Below are positions 38,701 through 53,326 of a stretch of 64,000 nt of DNA, one piece after another; position 1 is the stretch's first letter; each line of letters starts with the position of its first letter. Below the pieces are notes generated by a model, which was not told the origin of the DNA, did no database searches, and was given only the letters and a program-made list of their open reading frames with translations. Source of the DNA: Kryptolebias marmoratus (Eukaryota > Chordata > Actinopteri > Cyprinodontiformes > Rivulidae); NCBI RefSeq assembly GCF_001649575.2, contig NC_051431.1:5545924-5609923 (forward strand), in the 5' to 3' direction. The translations under genes were made by a program, and so were the position numbers.

Positions 38701-40797
38701 TTACAAATAAATAGCTTCTAATATTCAATTATTCTAAAAGCCTAAAATGGGTCAGATTTTTTCAGAATGTGTTACTTATTGCTGGGGAAGATAAACAAAT
38801 TAATAACCTTTGTTTCCTATAAAATGTGGAAAAAGAGTTTAATGACCCACAAATGAAAAACGTTTCCTAACTATCATGTCGACTCAATATTTCTGCTGTA
38901 TATTTGCGTAGGGTTGTTTATTTGGTTCATCCTTCAGCGCTTTTGACTGCCTGGCTTAAAGCTGCTTGGCCACTCACACAGCCTCTTCCTCTGTCCACAA
39001 AACCACTGACCTTCTTGTGTTTGTCTCAGCTTCTTTCATGTCTTTCAATCACCGGAGATGTAAGACAGAGGGCCACGTTTCTTTCAGACAATTTAACATC
39101 CTTACTACAGGACATGAATAGCACAGTAGCTTCTGTCAGTAAACCTCTCTTTGATCTGGTAAAGCTCTGTGTCTCACCTCTCTTTCTGCTTTACTGCTTT
39201 CACGACCTCTCCTGTATTCCAGCTCTGAAACATTACTGCGAATGCTGTTATCTTAAAATGAGACTTCACCTTGGCTTCTGTGCTAACGCTGAACTTGAAA
39301 TACACTGACAGTTTTATATCAGAAATATACTTTGTAGAAGTGCAAAACAGCCAAATGCTTTGGCCATTTTTTACAGAACAGGTGTTGAGAGAATCTCTTC
39401 AATATTTTGCCTTTGATATAAAGACCATATGATGGTTTATATGTGTCTGTTTTGAACAAAAAGCACATACCTTTTCAGAAAAGCATATTTTATCTTTCTA
39501 TCTCCTCTTTTGTGTTACAGACACCCTGCTCAAAAAAGCAGCTGAAATCTATGTGGATTTTTAAAAGTTGTATAAATACAGCAACAAAGACATTTGAGAG
39601 TAAATGATGCTCATTTCAACCCACATTCGAACAAATAGAGGTCTAAATTGTAACCAAACACTAAGTGATGCATTCAGGGAGTGACATTTTACATGATGTC
39701 ATTTTTAAGCAGTGACTTGTGGCATAAAAATGATTTATTCCTGACAGTTTTTTGTTTTAAATTTGATTTTTAGTCATTTACTTTGATAGTTCATGCCTGT
39801 CCTTTTATTATTGCCCTTTTTAGTGGCATTTTCAGAAACCCCTGATTGCGTCATGACATCCATACAACCTTTTTAATTTCCTCAAGGCTTAGAAAATAAA
39901 TAAATAAATAAGACAGAGAGTATGTGTGTGTTTGTATGTGTGTCAGAGAGAGAGACTGTGACCTTTCACTGTTGCTGTGTCTGCTTGCTCAGGCACTTTT
40001 CACACCATGTGACACATTCCAGTTCTTTGATAAATCTTTTCTTAGAGCTTAAACTCTGATTTATTTCTGCTATTGTCACAGAGGTCTAGAGTCAAAGTGC
40101 TCAGCAGAGTCTCAGAGGTTAGGACTTGGGGGTCTCCCAGCAGGATGCAACACACCACCTCATTCAGTTTCTGTGTAATACAGCTTTAATGGGATCATTA
40201 GTTTAGCTGTTATGGGCATGTTTGAAAGACTTAATGCATAACTATAAATAATAATGTCAACTCAACAACACTGTGTGCAAGACCCCAGAACTAATGTGGA
40301 GCAGTTCGTTTCTCATCCACAAAGTAACCACTGACACTGTTTGTGCGTTGTGTAATTAGGATAATCAAGAAATGGTTAGTTGCACATCGATGAAGCGTGA
40401 AATAAACTTTTAGTATTGTAATTTATTTATTTAAAGCAAACATATGTCTAGGCATGGGAAAATGTTATTTTGACCTACATCAAGATAAAAGAACAACAAA
40501 AATATGACAAGTAAATTTTGTTTTAGGTTGTTTGTTGTTGTTGATGTTTTTGTTTTACAATTGAAAAAAAGCTCAACATTCTCATTAAGGTAAGTGTTAA
40601 AAATAAATCTGTTTCTCAAATTTAGTAAAACAAACAGAATTTGTAACAATTTATTCAGCAAATGCATCTCGAATGGTAATAAATCAGATACACAATTTGT
40701 TACATTATACCCTTTTATCTAAGTAATAATGGGGGTTTTTCTATTTTTTCTTTGTAATTTTACCATGTTTATAGTATTTGTAAACATTAAATAAACT
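35796..40797. other. Intronic sequence, no gene recognised
   Basis: AT-rich DNA with an AAAT tetramer tract at 39894-39911 followed by GT and GA patches. A 134-codon frame at 38904-39308 begins at TTG, lacks any family motif and is regarded as chance. Confidence 0.45.
39894..39911. repeat. (AAAT)n microsatellite
   Basis: About four AAAT units, followed by short GT-rich and GA-rich patches up to about 39956. Confidence 0.85.
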
Positions 40798-40983
40798 CTG
40801 TGATGGACTGGCGACCTGTCTAGGGTGCACCCCCATCTACAGCTCACTGACTGCTGGAAATAGGCACCAGTTTTCTCACAACCATACAGGGAAAATGTGG
40901 GTAAAGAAAATGGATGGATGGATGGATGGATGGATGATTGGACGGATGAATGAATGAATGAATGAATGAATGAATGAATGAAT
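40798..40983 (+). mobile_element. LINE-tail-like repeat with TGGA/TGAA microsatellite tail
   Basis: GATGGACTGGCGACCTGTCT followed by AGGGTGCACCCCC, then GACTGCTGGAAATAGGCACC, is a widespread teleost repeat end. It closes in (TGGA)n then (TGAA)n at 40911-40983, as L2/Maui-type LINE tails do. The body is missing, so this is a 5'-truncated copy or the tail of a composite SINE. Confidence 0.65.
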
Positions 40984-40995
40984 TTAAATGGATGA

Positions 40996-41049
40996 ATTTA
41001 ATTTCCCTTTGGGATTAATAAAGTATTTTTGAATTGAATTGAATTGAAT
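40996..41049 (+). repeat. Retroelement-type 3' tail with GAATT pentamers
   Basis: TTTCCCTTTGGGATTAATAA followed by AGTATTTTT and four GAATT units (41031-41049). The GGGATTAATAAAGTAT word recurs at the 3' ends of teleost non-LTR elements. It lies directly behind the preceding repeat and may be part of a composite. Confidence 0.5.
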
Positions 41050-44000
41050 GACATATTGCACTTACAAACAAATGGTCAAGTAGGACAAATGAAAGGAGAG
41101 TTGTATTTAAGCTCTTTACTGAGAGTCTACTCCAACCTACAGTGACAAAAAAGAAGTATGTGTTTACCATGCATACATGACACCATGGCACATATTTAAC
41201 TAAAATAATGATTAAAAAAAGATGTCTTTTCTGTGTGCCAGATGTAAACATAAAAGTATAGTGATGTTTTGTCACTGTGAAGCTCAAAGCATTTGTCAGA
41301 TTTATTTATTTATTTTATCATTTTCATCACTTACAGAGCAGGCAGCCACAAATAAAAATTAAGCAAAATGTAAAAGATGCCTGGAAATGAGATTTCAGCA
41401 AATCCAATGAAGCATGAAATCCAAAATCTCAATGACAGACTTAAAATGCTGTGCAAAGCACATTAAGACATTAAATGGAGTGTTGCTTTTTTGCTCGAGT
41501 TTCTTGGTTAATAGGTAGGTTACTGTTTGTGGGTTATTTGAAGTTTACTTGCTGGTTTGAGATGGCCTGTACTATTATAACTCAGGACATCAGTGGAGTC
41601 TTTAATTACTAAGTAAGAACAATATTTACTTGGATCATGGAAGAGCACCGAAGTTTTCGGGGAGATTTTAAGTGCCAATTTATTTGTGATTTACATTTCC
41701 CTTCCTTTTTTCTGCATTATAATTCACTTGTCGGCTTCCAAGTTATCGTCATTGAGTGGCGAGAGGCCAAATAACACATGAACGCACACACGGACTACTG
41801 CAGCCTGCAAAAACCTTGTGGTTTTCTTCCAGTTCTAAAAAAAATCTCTGCCTTTTAGCTATGATTTTATTACCAGCACCACAAATCCCAACATAGCTCT
41901 AATAGCTCATCACCTCTTCAGTCACAGTGAAGTGTGAATACCAAACAATATACAGAAATAAACCTATTCCCATCTTGGCCTTGCAGACTTTGTAGTGTTT
42001 TTTTATGCAACTTGCTTTTAACATGACAAGCCAACAAAATGATTGGAATAAAATGACTTCAAGGACACTTTGATGTTAATTGTCATTTTATAAGATCACG
42101 GGTCAAATTAATCTGAACACAACATAACATTATATAACATTCACATTTTGCATCTAAGTTCATGACTCTGATTGAGGCAAACCAGAACTTTTGGGAGGGA
42201 CGTAGATGGCTGTTAGTATGTCAGACAGCCAAAAGTGAAAATGGGTCAAACTGACCTGTAACATTGGAAGAACTTACAGAAGAGTTTTATTAGGAGAAGA
42301 TACAGTTCAAAATTACTTTTGGAGTCATAGTGGAACACAGTAATAGTTGTTCACAGTTCAATCTTCTAATGCTCCTTTTGTCTAACAGCCAATTTTGCCC
42401 AATTTGGTTAAAAGTTGTTCTGAGTCAGCCTGGAAGCTGTCAAGGCTAGACACTTTTATTTAAGCTGACCTATCTTTCTCTCCTCAGTGGAGGTCACATT
42501 TTCATGTTTTAGACTCCTTTTGCTATTTTTGAGTTGTTTGATTATGTTAACAGAAGTTTTGAACCAGTGTTACACTACAGTCCCAGTTGAATAAAAGAAT
42601 AGAGACATAAAAATACCAGATACCACCATACTGTTTAATATAGAGCCTGTAATTTATTCAGAAGATTTACTGACATTATTCATTACATTTGGACCATAGC
42701 AGTGAAGTGTTTTGTTTGCATCAGTCACGTGATCAAAGTGGTCCTAAGCCAGATTAGCAGGTCAGTTCGGCCTTTACTTTAGTCCAGTTTAGTGCCTGGC
42801 TTTGGATTAGTCAAGTTTTGATCTTTATGTTTCTACAGTCCATTTTTTTTAATTGAAATCACTGAAAATTTGTGTGGTTTTAATACTGTACATGTCTGCC
42901 TTCTGCTTACTTGTGTTGCATGTAAGTTCTTTTTCATAGTTAATGACACAACAACAATATAGTATTTTGACAATGCTGATGCTAATATTGGATTATTTGT
43001 GTTCATTTGACTCTTTAGGCTTTAGGTTTAAGAGTTCTAAAAAATACTTGTGCAAATTTAGGACTACAAATCAAATCATTTGATGTTGTGTATGAAATAC
43101 AGAACTGTTTGAATTTCTTTGCAAAGCTTCTCTATATCACCTACATGGAAGACATTCTCCTGCACAGCTGGAAATGTAATTAATACTGGCTCATATCTCC
43201 AGACACTTGACGATAACAGCCCTGTTCTATGTGAGTCTCACTGCTTAGCAGAAACCAGAAAATGTAATCACTGAACAGATTTTGGCTTGTGAATAAGTGC
43301 TTTTGGGCAGCGTGTGAGGTGAATTTGAGAAGTATATGAGTATACTTTACGGATCACGGGGAAGTCCTTGCCAGAGCTTTGCTTTGTGTAACCCAATCAG
43401 GTTTTTAAATTTCAACTGGATGAAAAATGTTTGATTCAGGCTTGTGTGTGTTCCTTATAAGAGCTTGCGTGAGTGTAATCTTGTGGAAGGACATGTTTAC
43501 TGTGGAAGTCCCTTCTGCTCTGAGAAACAACTGAAGTGCTCACTGACTACCTTATGTATACTCAGAGGGGATTGTTTGAAATGAATCACATGAAGAAGGG
43601 GATTGGACATGTATACAAGGTAAAATATAATTACTCTATCACCTAAATATTTTGCTGAAAGATAAATAAATATCTTAGAGAGGAAATGAAACCTGACTAT
43701 TACTTTGGAGGCTCAAAAGAATTCATGTAAAATAAAAAAATCTCATGAATCAGATGCTAAAACACACAAATATTGCAAAGACATGTAGAAGATTCCAAAT
43801 AGGAACAACACACAAATATAACAAAATACACAAGTACAAGTGGAAAATCTGCAAGTGTAAATATGGAAAATCCAATTATCAGTTTTTCCAGCAAGAATAA
43901 ATTTAGGATACAATTTGTAATAACGACAAGCCACCAAAATAACAGCTGTTGTTTGTAGACAGGAAACTGGAAAATTGTTGTGCATAATGTGTGTGCATTT

Positions 44001-47000
44001 GTCTGCACTCATCTGGATGTCTGCATGCGTCTCTTTCCACTCACAACATATTTTTGTTGACTTGCAATTACGCTACTTGGTGAAACAAAATAAAAAGATC
44101 TAAACAGACAGTCAGCTTCCTGGACTGTCTCCATTGCCACAGTATGCTGTCTCATGTGTCTAACCCATGTCTGCACCAGGGATGACTTTCAGCCCTGGGC
44201 TTACAGTTTAAACAGAGTTTACTGGAGAGACGGAGCTCACGCCAGAACCCAGCCGGAGTGGTCTTCGTTTGTTTGCAGTGTTTATCAGTCAGTGACAAAG
44301 TATGTTTATATTTATGGTTCCAGTAGGCCTTCGTGACCCTGTTTGCCCCAGCTCACCCCCTCATTTCCACCTCCCCTCCCTTTGTCTTACGCCGCAGACA
44401 GCAGCATCAGAGAGTGATCCAGTTTTCCTCCCTCAGGAATGATCATTTCAGTGCGTTGTGTGGTTTTGACTTTAAGATCTTTGCTTTGCATTAATGTTGA
44501 AATTTATCATTTTGTCAGAAAACTCTTTAGATAATTTAGTATTTCTTTAAGATTGATAATAGAAAGAGATATATACAGGCATCTGCATGTTATTCAAGTA
44601 AAATGCAGATGATATATGCATTGATCTGTCTGCAGAATCTGGGTTGGATTATCTGTTTGGATCAATCAGCCATCAAAGTTCTTGAGGTGGTTTATCACTG
44701 GGTTGCAACTGTTGAAGACTATTTGCAGTTATTGACTCAAAATTATAAGAAAAAAGACAATTTTTTGGTTGCAGTCTCATAGAACTCCAAGTGTTCCAAC
44801 CGAGTGACCAGTGCCCTGTGGCCACTGCATTCTTGGCCGTACAAATTATTTTCTTTTCCACTTCTATCCAAGTCATACACGCATCAGCTAACTGTGTACC
44901 CATCTTGGCAGCCGCCCCCACATTTATGATTTAATCTACTGGAGTACACTTTTGAAATAAAGATGGGCAAATTTAGACCATTTTTAAAAAATAATTATTA
45001 TTCATCATCAGCCAGGTTTTAAGACCTCAGATGTTTTTTGTCAGAGAAGAGCTGCTGTGCAGGTGTCAAAGTACAGCTCCAGTGCCCTTGAGACAGATTG
45101 AGAATGCCCACAAAAAAATTCAGGTGGGTTTTGAAATGCCTGCATCGACTCTGACTATTTTGAGAAAAGAAATTGTCACACAAGTGTTTTGAACTTGTCC
45201 AAAACTCAAGCAACAGGTCTGCACACCTCTGTGACTCACTCAAAGAAAGGACAAACTGCCACATAAGGAATTCACTGATTATTGTTTTAAAAAAAATAAT
45301 AGTAAATGCCATGCTTCCAACTTATTATTTTAAATATTTAACATAAAAAGTAGCTTTTTCAAGCTTTTTAAGATAGTAGTTTAAGGTAGTAGTTTATGAT
45401 AGTAGTTTATTTGTGTAGTACTAGCAGTGATACCCCCTTTTACAGTTTGTTGGATGTTAAGTATATCTGCAATGTAAATGATGCATTTTAAACACAAAAG
45501 TGTTTCATGCTTTGTTTGCAACAAATACCAGCTTGCATTATATTTGTGTGACATAAACAAATACACAGTCTCCAAAACTGCCTGCTTTAAATATTGTTTT
45601 CCAGCCATAAATTACCGTGCCACTATGACTGTCAGTAAACATCTTTCAGACTGTTTGACAACACTATCTTTACTCAAAAAAAAATCATACACCTTAAAAT
45701 GACAATGTTTTTTAGTGTCTGCCTTGTGTGTTATTTTCATTTCCTGCCTCTCAAGTCTGTGGAGTTTAATTATTCAGCACATTTCATAGACAAAAGCAAT
45801 TCAATGTGCTTCAAATTAAAAATCAAGTGAGTAAAAATAACATATTACATTTCAAAATCAAGTAACTCACCTCAATTATGTGTGCAGACTGTAATTTGAT
45901 TGTGAAAGTGAGAAAAGTGGCAAACACATAAGGAGAAAAGAGCTGACTGTGAGAAACAGGTCAGGAAGAAGGTGGAAGGCTAGCTTATGGAAAACAAGAA
46001 CAAACACACAGTGAAAGGCAGATATAGGTATTTGTGGACATATGACGAGACCAGAAGTGTTTGAGGTGCAATGATCCTGTTCCTGAACTGCAGGTACTGT
46101 TATTCCCTACAGAAGATGCAGAGCATAAAAGGACATGTGCCAGTCCACAACTAAGGCTTCATCTGCTGTGCTAGAAATGTCAGCCACTCTTTGGCATATC
46201 CTACTGACATCCGTGCTTTTGTAGGAGTACTTTAAAAGTACACTGTGAATGTTGTCTCAGTGTTCGCATATCATAAACGTGTGTTATTTTGTGTGTAGTA
46301 GAGATTATCAAGTCCTGCTGTAAAGAAAAGTAGAGCAAAAAGATCTGCTCTCTGATCAGACTAACACTTAAAATCAGATGTTCCAAGTATGTTAGTCATT
46401 TCTAAAAATATGCACTTCAAGTTTATCATACCCTAAAAGACAAGTTGCTCTGCTGGTTCTTTCTTATTTAGTCAGTTTTGATCACAGATTGATTAAAATA
46501 CAGTTCTGTGACTGAATTGAAGCAGCCTGGCAAAGACAGAAGATAAACCACTCTGGCACTGAATAATATCCTGTCATCTCATCTAACAGACTTGTGGAGA
46601 TATGATAACCAGGTACAATCTGGCTCTGCATCTACATCTGCACTTTGTTTGGGCATGCTAGGCTCAGTGGGCATTCTCCCACCCACTGTAGGCAGCTGTA
46701 ACACGCCTAACCCACATCAGATCTCCTGCTGCCCCACGCTGTGCATGGTTCATATTAGCTCCTCTCCCACCCTCCCAGACCCCACTATTCACCGCATGGT
46801 TTGACTCACCCGACCAAGGCTCAGCCCTGCTATTGGGTGCAGTAAAAAGGGATGAGGGGTTGAAACTGAGCCAAGCAAGAGCCTGACAAGATTTCCTTTG
46901 TGGGGGTCTCATACAAGGTCACCTCCCTGTAGTCTTATTGGTGAATTTACCAAGCAAGCTTCTAATATAAATTCATCTCACAGACTGCACCTTAGGTTTA

Positions 47001-48298
47001 TAGAGGTAACTTTAAAGAGGAAGTGACCCATCAGGTAGAGGCAGTCTTGTCGGTTTTTTGTGGTAATTAATCAATCTTAGCCTCAGAAATTAACTTTTAA
47101 TGCCAACTAAGTTGCTGATTGATTATATCTACACTATATATTTAGGTTAAAACAAATAAAAACCTCTATCTCTGCAACAAGTACAAACAAACCATTTTAA
47201 ATCCAGAAACAACATTAAATAAATGTATGCACGAAAATATGTTATTAGGCATCTATTGAAACAGGTTTTCTTTGTTCATCTAAATATCAAGATCACAAAA
47301 GTAAAATAGTCATTGCCATCAGCTTACCAATGCCCTTTTAGCTTGAAAAAATACTGGCATGTTTTTTTCTTCTGTGTTTGACCTTTGAAAAACAAAAAGG
47401 TTAATGTCTTAAGCAGCAGCCTCTCAGAGGGAACGTCTGTCATTCCAGGTGGTCAGGGGTTAATGCCACATCAGCAGCACACTTAACACATCCTGAAGAG
47501 TTTTTGTCATATTTATTTTTTTAAATGGCTTAAAACCCTTCATGAGAATTATCCTTCATATTCTGTATGAGGAGTTTGGTTTGACTGTGAGCATATACCA
47601 TGGTGGGTAACATATTTAGCATTTAGCTTTTTTCTTTGCTAACCTTTTGCCCAGCTGCTGTTTTTAACATATCAATAACTTTATTTACTTGTTTTCCCTT
47701 AGTTTATGAATTGAGGTCATGCCTAATATAATATGGCTAATATTATTTCAAATACTGTTTATAATTAGCAGATTGGTTTAAAAAAACATCTTAAAGCTGT
47801 TTTCATGACGTAGTCACATTCCATCTTGATGACTTTGTGCATTTTTGTAGTCACCCAGCTCTACACTCAGAGGGCATTTTTGGCACAGCTACATGTGTGT
47901 ATCCTTGTGTTTCCTGACCCTCTGGACATTTCATCATCACTGTAGCAAAAGTTAGTTTTTATTTGTTTAAACCTGCACAGACGATTTAAAACTTGCAAAA
48001 AATTTGGATTACATGTTTGGTCAAGAACACCCTGCACTCCATTTAGTTCTTTTAATTTAGCCTGTTTTCCTCCCTTTAGATGCCTTATATCTTACCTCTG
48101 CACCCATTTAGCCTTTTTAGGAACCCTTTTTTTCCTTTAAATGGTTGGATGCATAATAACTTCCAGATGCAAAATCCAGATGAGAAACAGACACTTCAGT
48201 TTTAGAAGAAAGTCTAATGAAAGCTTTAAAAAATGCAGACCACCTAACTTTCAGCAACTGAAGTTTGAGATAACTCTTAAAGTCCAAAGAAGATCTCT
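41050..48298. other. Intronic sequence, no gene recognised
   Basis: AT-rich DNA with a more GC-rich, C-rich patch near 46660-46830 that shows no coding or tRNA-like structure. A small tandem repeat lies at 45372-45410. Confidence 0.45.
45372..45410. repeat. Short tandem repeat of a GATAGTAGTTTA-like unit
   Basis: Three imperfect copies of a 13 to 15 base unit built on TAGTAGTTTA. Confidence 0.7.
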
Positions 48299-48460
<162 letters not shown>

Positions 48461-51283
48461 TTATAAAGTGCAGTTATTTAGCTGTAAGATTCTTAAATTC
48501 ACATGCAAAGTTCTTAATCTTGCAATAACGACAAGGCATCTTAAACTGTTGGGATTCCTGAGATTAAATATTTAATGATCAAAGAAAGTTTACAGAAAGT
48601 AGAATTTAAAAACATTTACTCAAACTTTTCCATAGAAGAAATACAGAAATTTAGGATGTTTCTTTTTATTTTTCCAGCAGTGAACTAGATAGATAGATGT
48701 GCAAATGTGAATAGATTGAAATATCATACTTTCCCATTTATGCAATCTAGTTTTAAGTGTTTCTAAATCCCTGCCTACTATACAACCTCTCTTCTGTTCC
48801 TCTGCCAGATTTAACCTGCTGTTCTTAATCCAGTTCTGCCACATTTATGTCAATGCACAACTTATATAAGTTTTAAAGCTGCACTTTGTTTATTCATGGT
48901 TTATTTAGATTTCAATGCCTCTACAGTGTTTTCTTGTGTCAAGTAGCTTCATTTATTCACTGATATAGTTCCAAGGAACTAGATGTGTGATGTTGGTGTA
49001 AATGTTGCTTTGTACGACTTTTCTGTAGTCAGACAAAACTTCGATTGTCTGTCAAGATAGGGCCATTTATTGAGGCATATTAAATGTTGTCATGTTTACC
49101 CTGCAGCATGTGTAACAGATTTTATTAATGTTCATCTAGAGTTCTTGTCTGGTGAACTCATTACCGTGACAGTTGGAGACCATTTTCACAGTGAACGACA
49201 GTTCTGGATGAAATGATCTGGCAACTGGCAGATAACGTTTTCCTTTTTTTTTAACACTGTGATTAGGATAGTTATTAACTTTGACAGTTATACAGTGTTT
49301 CACTAGGATACCCTAATTCACCCAAAGACACATCTGGACAGACAAAGAACATGTTAGATCTGGAATAAATTGTTCCTGTTGAACTCATGCAGGCATACTG
49401 AGTGAGTTCTTTTACATTTTTAACTGTGTGAAAAAACCTCTATTGAGGTGTATTTTTTAGTACAGTACCAGTGTCTGTACATTTTAGGCAAGGCTTTTAC
49501 AGCTATGATCATGAAAAGGACAGGTAATCTAATGTAAAATGTAGTTGTAACTGCTTGACTGAGATCAAAATGAATAATGTGTCTCAGATACAGGTGGTTA
49601 TCTCCTATTTCCATGAAATTCACTGTGGGTGTTTATGTTTCCCAGGGGTAAATCCTGATGTTTATGATTACTTCTGGCTGCCCCGTGAACTGTTGTTTTA
49701 ACAAGTTCTATACATATCCCCCAACACAACCACCCTAACCCAATTTAAAATAATAATAATAGAATTATAAATTTCAAAATATTTTCATGTGATGGTCCTT
49801 TAAAAGCGTGGTCCTGGACACCACAGAGCAAAGCATAGTGTTTCATCTTTGTAATAGTGCCTTGGGGTTTCTGTTCTGGCTTTGTGTTATATAGACTTAC
49901 TCTGAGTACACACTTTATTCCTGATCACCATGGAACACAACAAAACATCTCAGATGATGCATGAACATATTTCTTGTTTAATCCTCCATGTCTTCTGAAA
50001 CTTTATGGCAGCTCTCAAGTTTGCACAAAGCCAGCAGACATCACAGGGGAAATTTAATGTCACCATTTCACAGACCTTACTAATGTCGTAAAGACTTGGT
50101 TTTTGTCTGATTAGTAACCACCAAAATCTTTCACATGTGTTTGGTCCACATCCAGACAATACTGTCTGTGCGTCATATGTTTGGTATTTTGATATTTTTG
50201 TCAACAGTGTGTGGGTTTCTTCCTTCCACCGGTCCGGTGTGGTCTCTGTCTGGGTCTTTAGTGTGGTGGTTGACATGGAACAAAAGTTTCTGACACGCCT
50301 ATCTCCTGCTTTAGCAAGCAGTGAAAGAGGCCTTGAGGAGGTATTTGCCTTGTTTCCCTCATCTCTACTTTTGTCTGAAGTGATGCCAGAACAATGGAGA
50401 AAGAGAAGTGTGCATGTCTTCACACCAGCTGAGACAGCTCAAAGCATCTCTCAGTCCAGATTTCTACAACTCGCCCACTCATTTGATTTCTTTGAGCCTA
50501 CACTTTCCTCTTTGGCTTTGCTGACTTTGATGATCTGTGTCATCTCATTGTTCTTTCATATGGTGCTTCTGATCAGTCTTGCACTGTAGGAGTTCTGATT
50601 TCCTCAAATTATATCAACAAAGTTTATATGAAAAAGCTAAAATCTCTGATCAGGGTGGAATGTTTTGTTGAATGACTTGCGTTGAAGCTACTGATCATAA
50701 ATATGGCAGCTAAAATAACCCGTTGGTTGAATACTCAGTTCCCTAGTAAATTCAATTAGGCTCTCTTATTCCTGGTTGTTTGTCACAGTGGTCATTGTAT
50801 CTTAATCACTTCATTAAATATACGTCAGCTGTCTGCACAGCATATATTAGTACCAAGTATGATGAAGGCAATCTCAATCCTAATAAATGTCAACTTAAGA
50901 AATGTAAATGTCATCCAGTATTTTTTTGAAAATGTCTCTATTTTACAGAGTTGCATTTTGTTTAATTTGGACAGAATTTCACAGCTAAAGCTGCACACTA
51001 AAATGAGCTTGCTCTCTTTGCAAAGTGAATATGAAAATATTTTCATTTTGATGTCATCACAGTACTGAATTAACTCAGTTTGGGGTTTTTTGGGGGTTTT
51101 TTTTTGCTCCACATGCATCTTGAAACCAAAAGGAGCAATCACTCATCTTCAGTGTTTGTGTCTTTGCTTACGCATCTAAGGTGCACTCATAGGACATGTG
51201 CATACAGAACTTGATTGATGTGTGAGATAATTTCCCATTTGGCAAACATTTACACATACACTCTGTCATTTGCGGCCTGTTTG

Positions 51284-51313
51284 GATTGGCTGTGGCACCA
51301 TCCTGATTGGCTG
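51284..51313 (-). promoter_or_regulatory. Paired inverted CCAAT (NF-Y-type) words
   Basis: GATTGGCTG occurs at 51284-51292 and again at 51305-51313, 21 bases apart, or about two helical turns. The reverse complement CAGCCAATC fits the NF-Y core. This is a weak candidate for a regulatory element; no transcript start is evident nearby. Confidence 0.2.
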
Positions 51314-53311
51314 GTTTCAATGAGGACTGCGTGAGATGGATTTGTTTGACTGGGCACTCTGAAATACGGGGAGCATGATTAAAAACTGCATTGCTTTCAT
51401 TTTACCCTTGGTTGGCCTGAGTACTTTTGACTTTACTTCATTCATTTAGTAATTTTCCCATATTATGGCTGCAAAATAAAGGTGGAGCAAAGAGCAGTAA
51501 AGAAAATATAGCCATCCTGCCATATGTGAAACTGAATATCAACGGTAATTTCAAAACAACTCTCAGGGTACAGAGATCATTTACAGGCAGTGATTCTAAA
51601 TGTTTCTTCATAAAAAGAAGACAAACACAAAAAATCTAAGAATAGAAACCACTAAAATCTTGTTTCTTTCTCATACCACAGGGTGAAAGCATTAAATGAG
51701 CCATCGTCCAAAAGCCTTAGGATCATTGTTCCATTTGGACATAAACAAAAACTATGCAAAGGTACATCCTCTGTTGTGAATAATCAGTCAAAAATTCTCC
51801 TCTGGAAGGCTCCTGGAATCTGATTTTAGAACCATGAAGTGCCCCAGTTATCTTTGGATTTCCCCTGCTTGTTTTATGAAGAACTCATCCAAATGTTGTC
51901 CTTCCCCTGCTGATAAAACAGCTCCCATCATCCCTCACTCACAGACATGAAGTGTAGAGAAAAGTCTTTTGGCTGGTGTGGATGACCTAAGATCATGTCT
52001 GCTTTTTGACTTTTTAATTCAGCAAAAATAAAGTTTGCTTAATATCCACACACTGCCAAGAAAAACTCTTTTGGACATCAAAGCAGTGGCTTTTTATATC
52101 AAGACCCAACCAAGATGTCAATTCTACATCTTACTGCTGAGAAGATTCCTATGTATGTTTGGGTACCTTTAAATTGTGTATCTGGTCATTAATGTTAATG
52201 TTGATGTGTATGGTAATATGACCTTAATACAATTCATATATATGAGAGCAGTGTTGATTAAAAACAATGAATATGAAGCAAATAATGTCTGAAATGGGAT
52301 CATCAAATATCCAAGTGCAGGGTCAGCAGTTTTGAGAGAAATGGTAGATGGCTTTTTGCTGTGCCCTTAATTACTGTATTGAAAAATTGTGTAATATTCC
52401 AAAAAAGTTCAGTTTGTCACTTTAAGACATTGTGAGAACCCTGTTTCACCTATTGAGGTTTACACTTTCTCTGTTACTGAGTTTTTCTCAGTTTTTTATA
52501 AGACTTCCATTGCAGATTTGTCTGATGCCACAGGCCATGTTTTGTTACGTTGCCCTCATCTCTCAGGGTTTATGCTTCGTGGTTTTGACTAATTGTTATG
52601 CTTATTTTTAATTTGCTTATGGCCTTGTGTCATTTACTATTTGTGAATATAATCTGGATTTACAAATCCTCTGCATTGCAGCGAGATGACACTATGTCGC
52701 TATTAATTTAAAAAAGGAATACAAAATCTAAATTAGATTGTTTTGGGAAGTTTACTAGTGGTTTGGGCAAATGTGATTATTTGGTTTATTTACATACAGT
52801 TTATTTCCCTATACACTGCTTTCCAGACACAAATTCCATCATTTTGAGCACACTGAGAGAAGTATGACAGCACTCAATCTTCCTCTTCATTTGATTACTC
52901 TGTTAACTGTCCATTCTCAACATAAGCCAATTATATTCATGCTTCCACTCCCTTCTTTATTGTGTCATTTTTCCACTTTTCATACCATAAATTTAAAGGA
53001 CGTCCAAGCGTGATTGTACATTATGTGGGTGTATTTTGAAAAATGCATTTACTGTGTGGTTGTGGCTAAAATTGAAAGCAAAAGAGAATCTCCTCAAATA
53101 GCTCTTACAGTTAGTGCCTGCCATGAAAGGGTCAGTTATCACAAAGAAAACCCCTAAAAAATATGTTTCTAAAGGTCTTTTGAAAGTATTTGTTATATAC
53201 TTGTTGGCTTAAAAAAAGAAAAAGGAAAAAAATGGAGATTAATACTAAAATGCTCCCTCTGCTTTCCATTGCACTGACACTCCTTCTGCAAATGTGAATA
53301 CTCCCCCTTCC

Positions 53312-53326
53312 CACACACACACACAC
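53312..53326. repeat. Short (CA)n tract
   Basis: Seven CA units. Confidence 0.85.

Noticed and set aside
38904..39308. 134-codon plus-strand frame
   Set aside because: It starts at TTG, has no domain and no family resemblance; a chance frame in a long intron.
49950..50589. Overlapping frames of 157 (minus) and 150 (plus) codons
   Set aside because: They overlap on opposite strands and neither has motifs or splice support.
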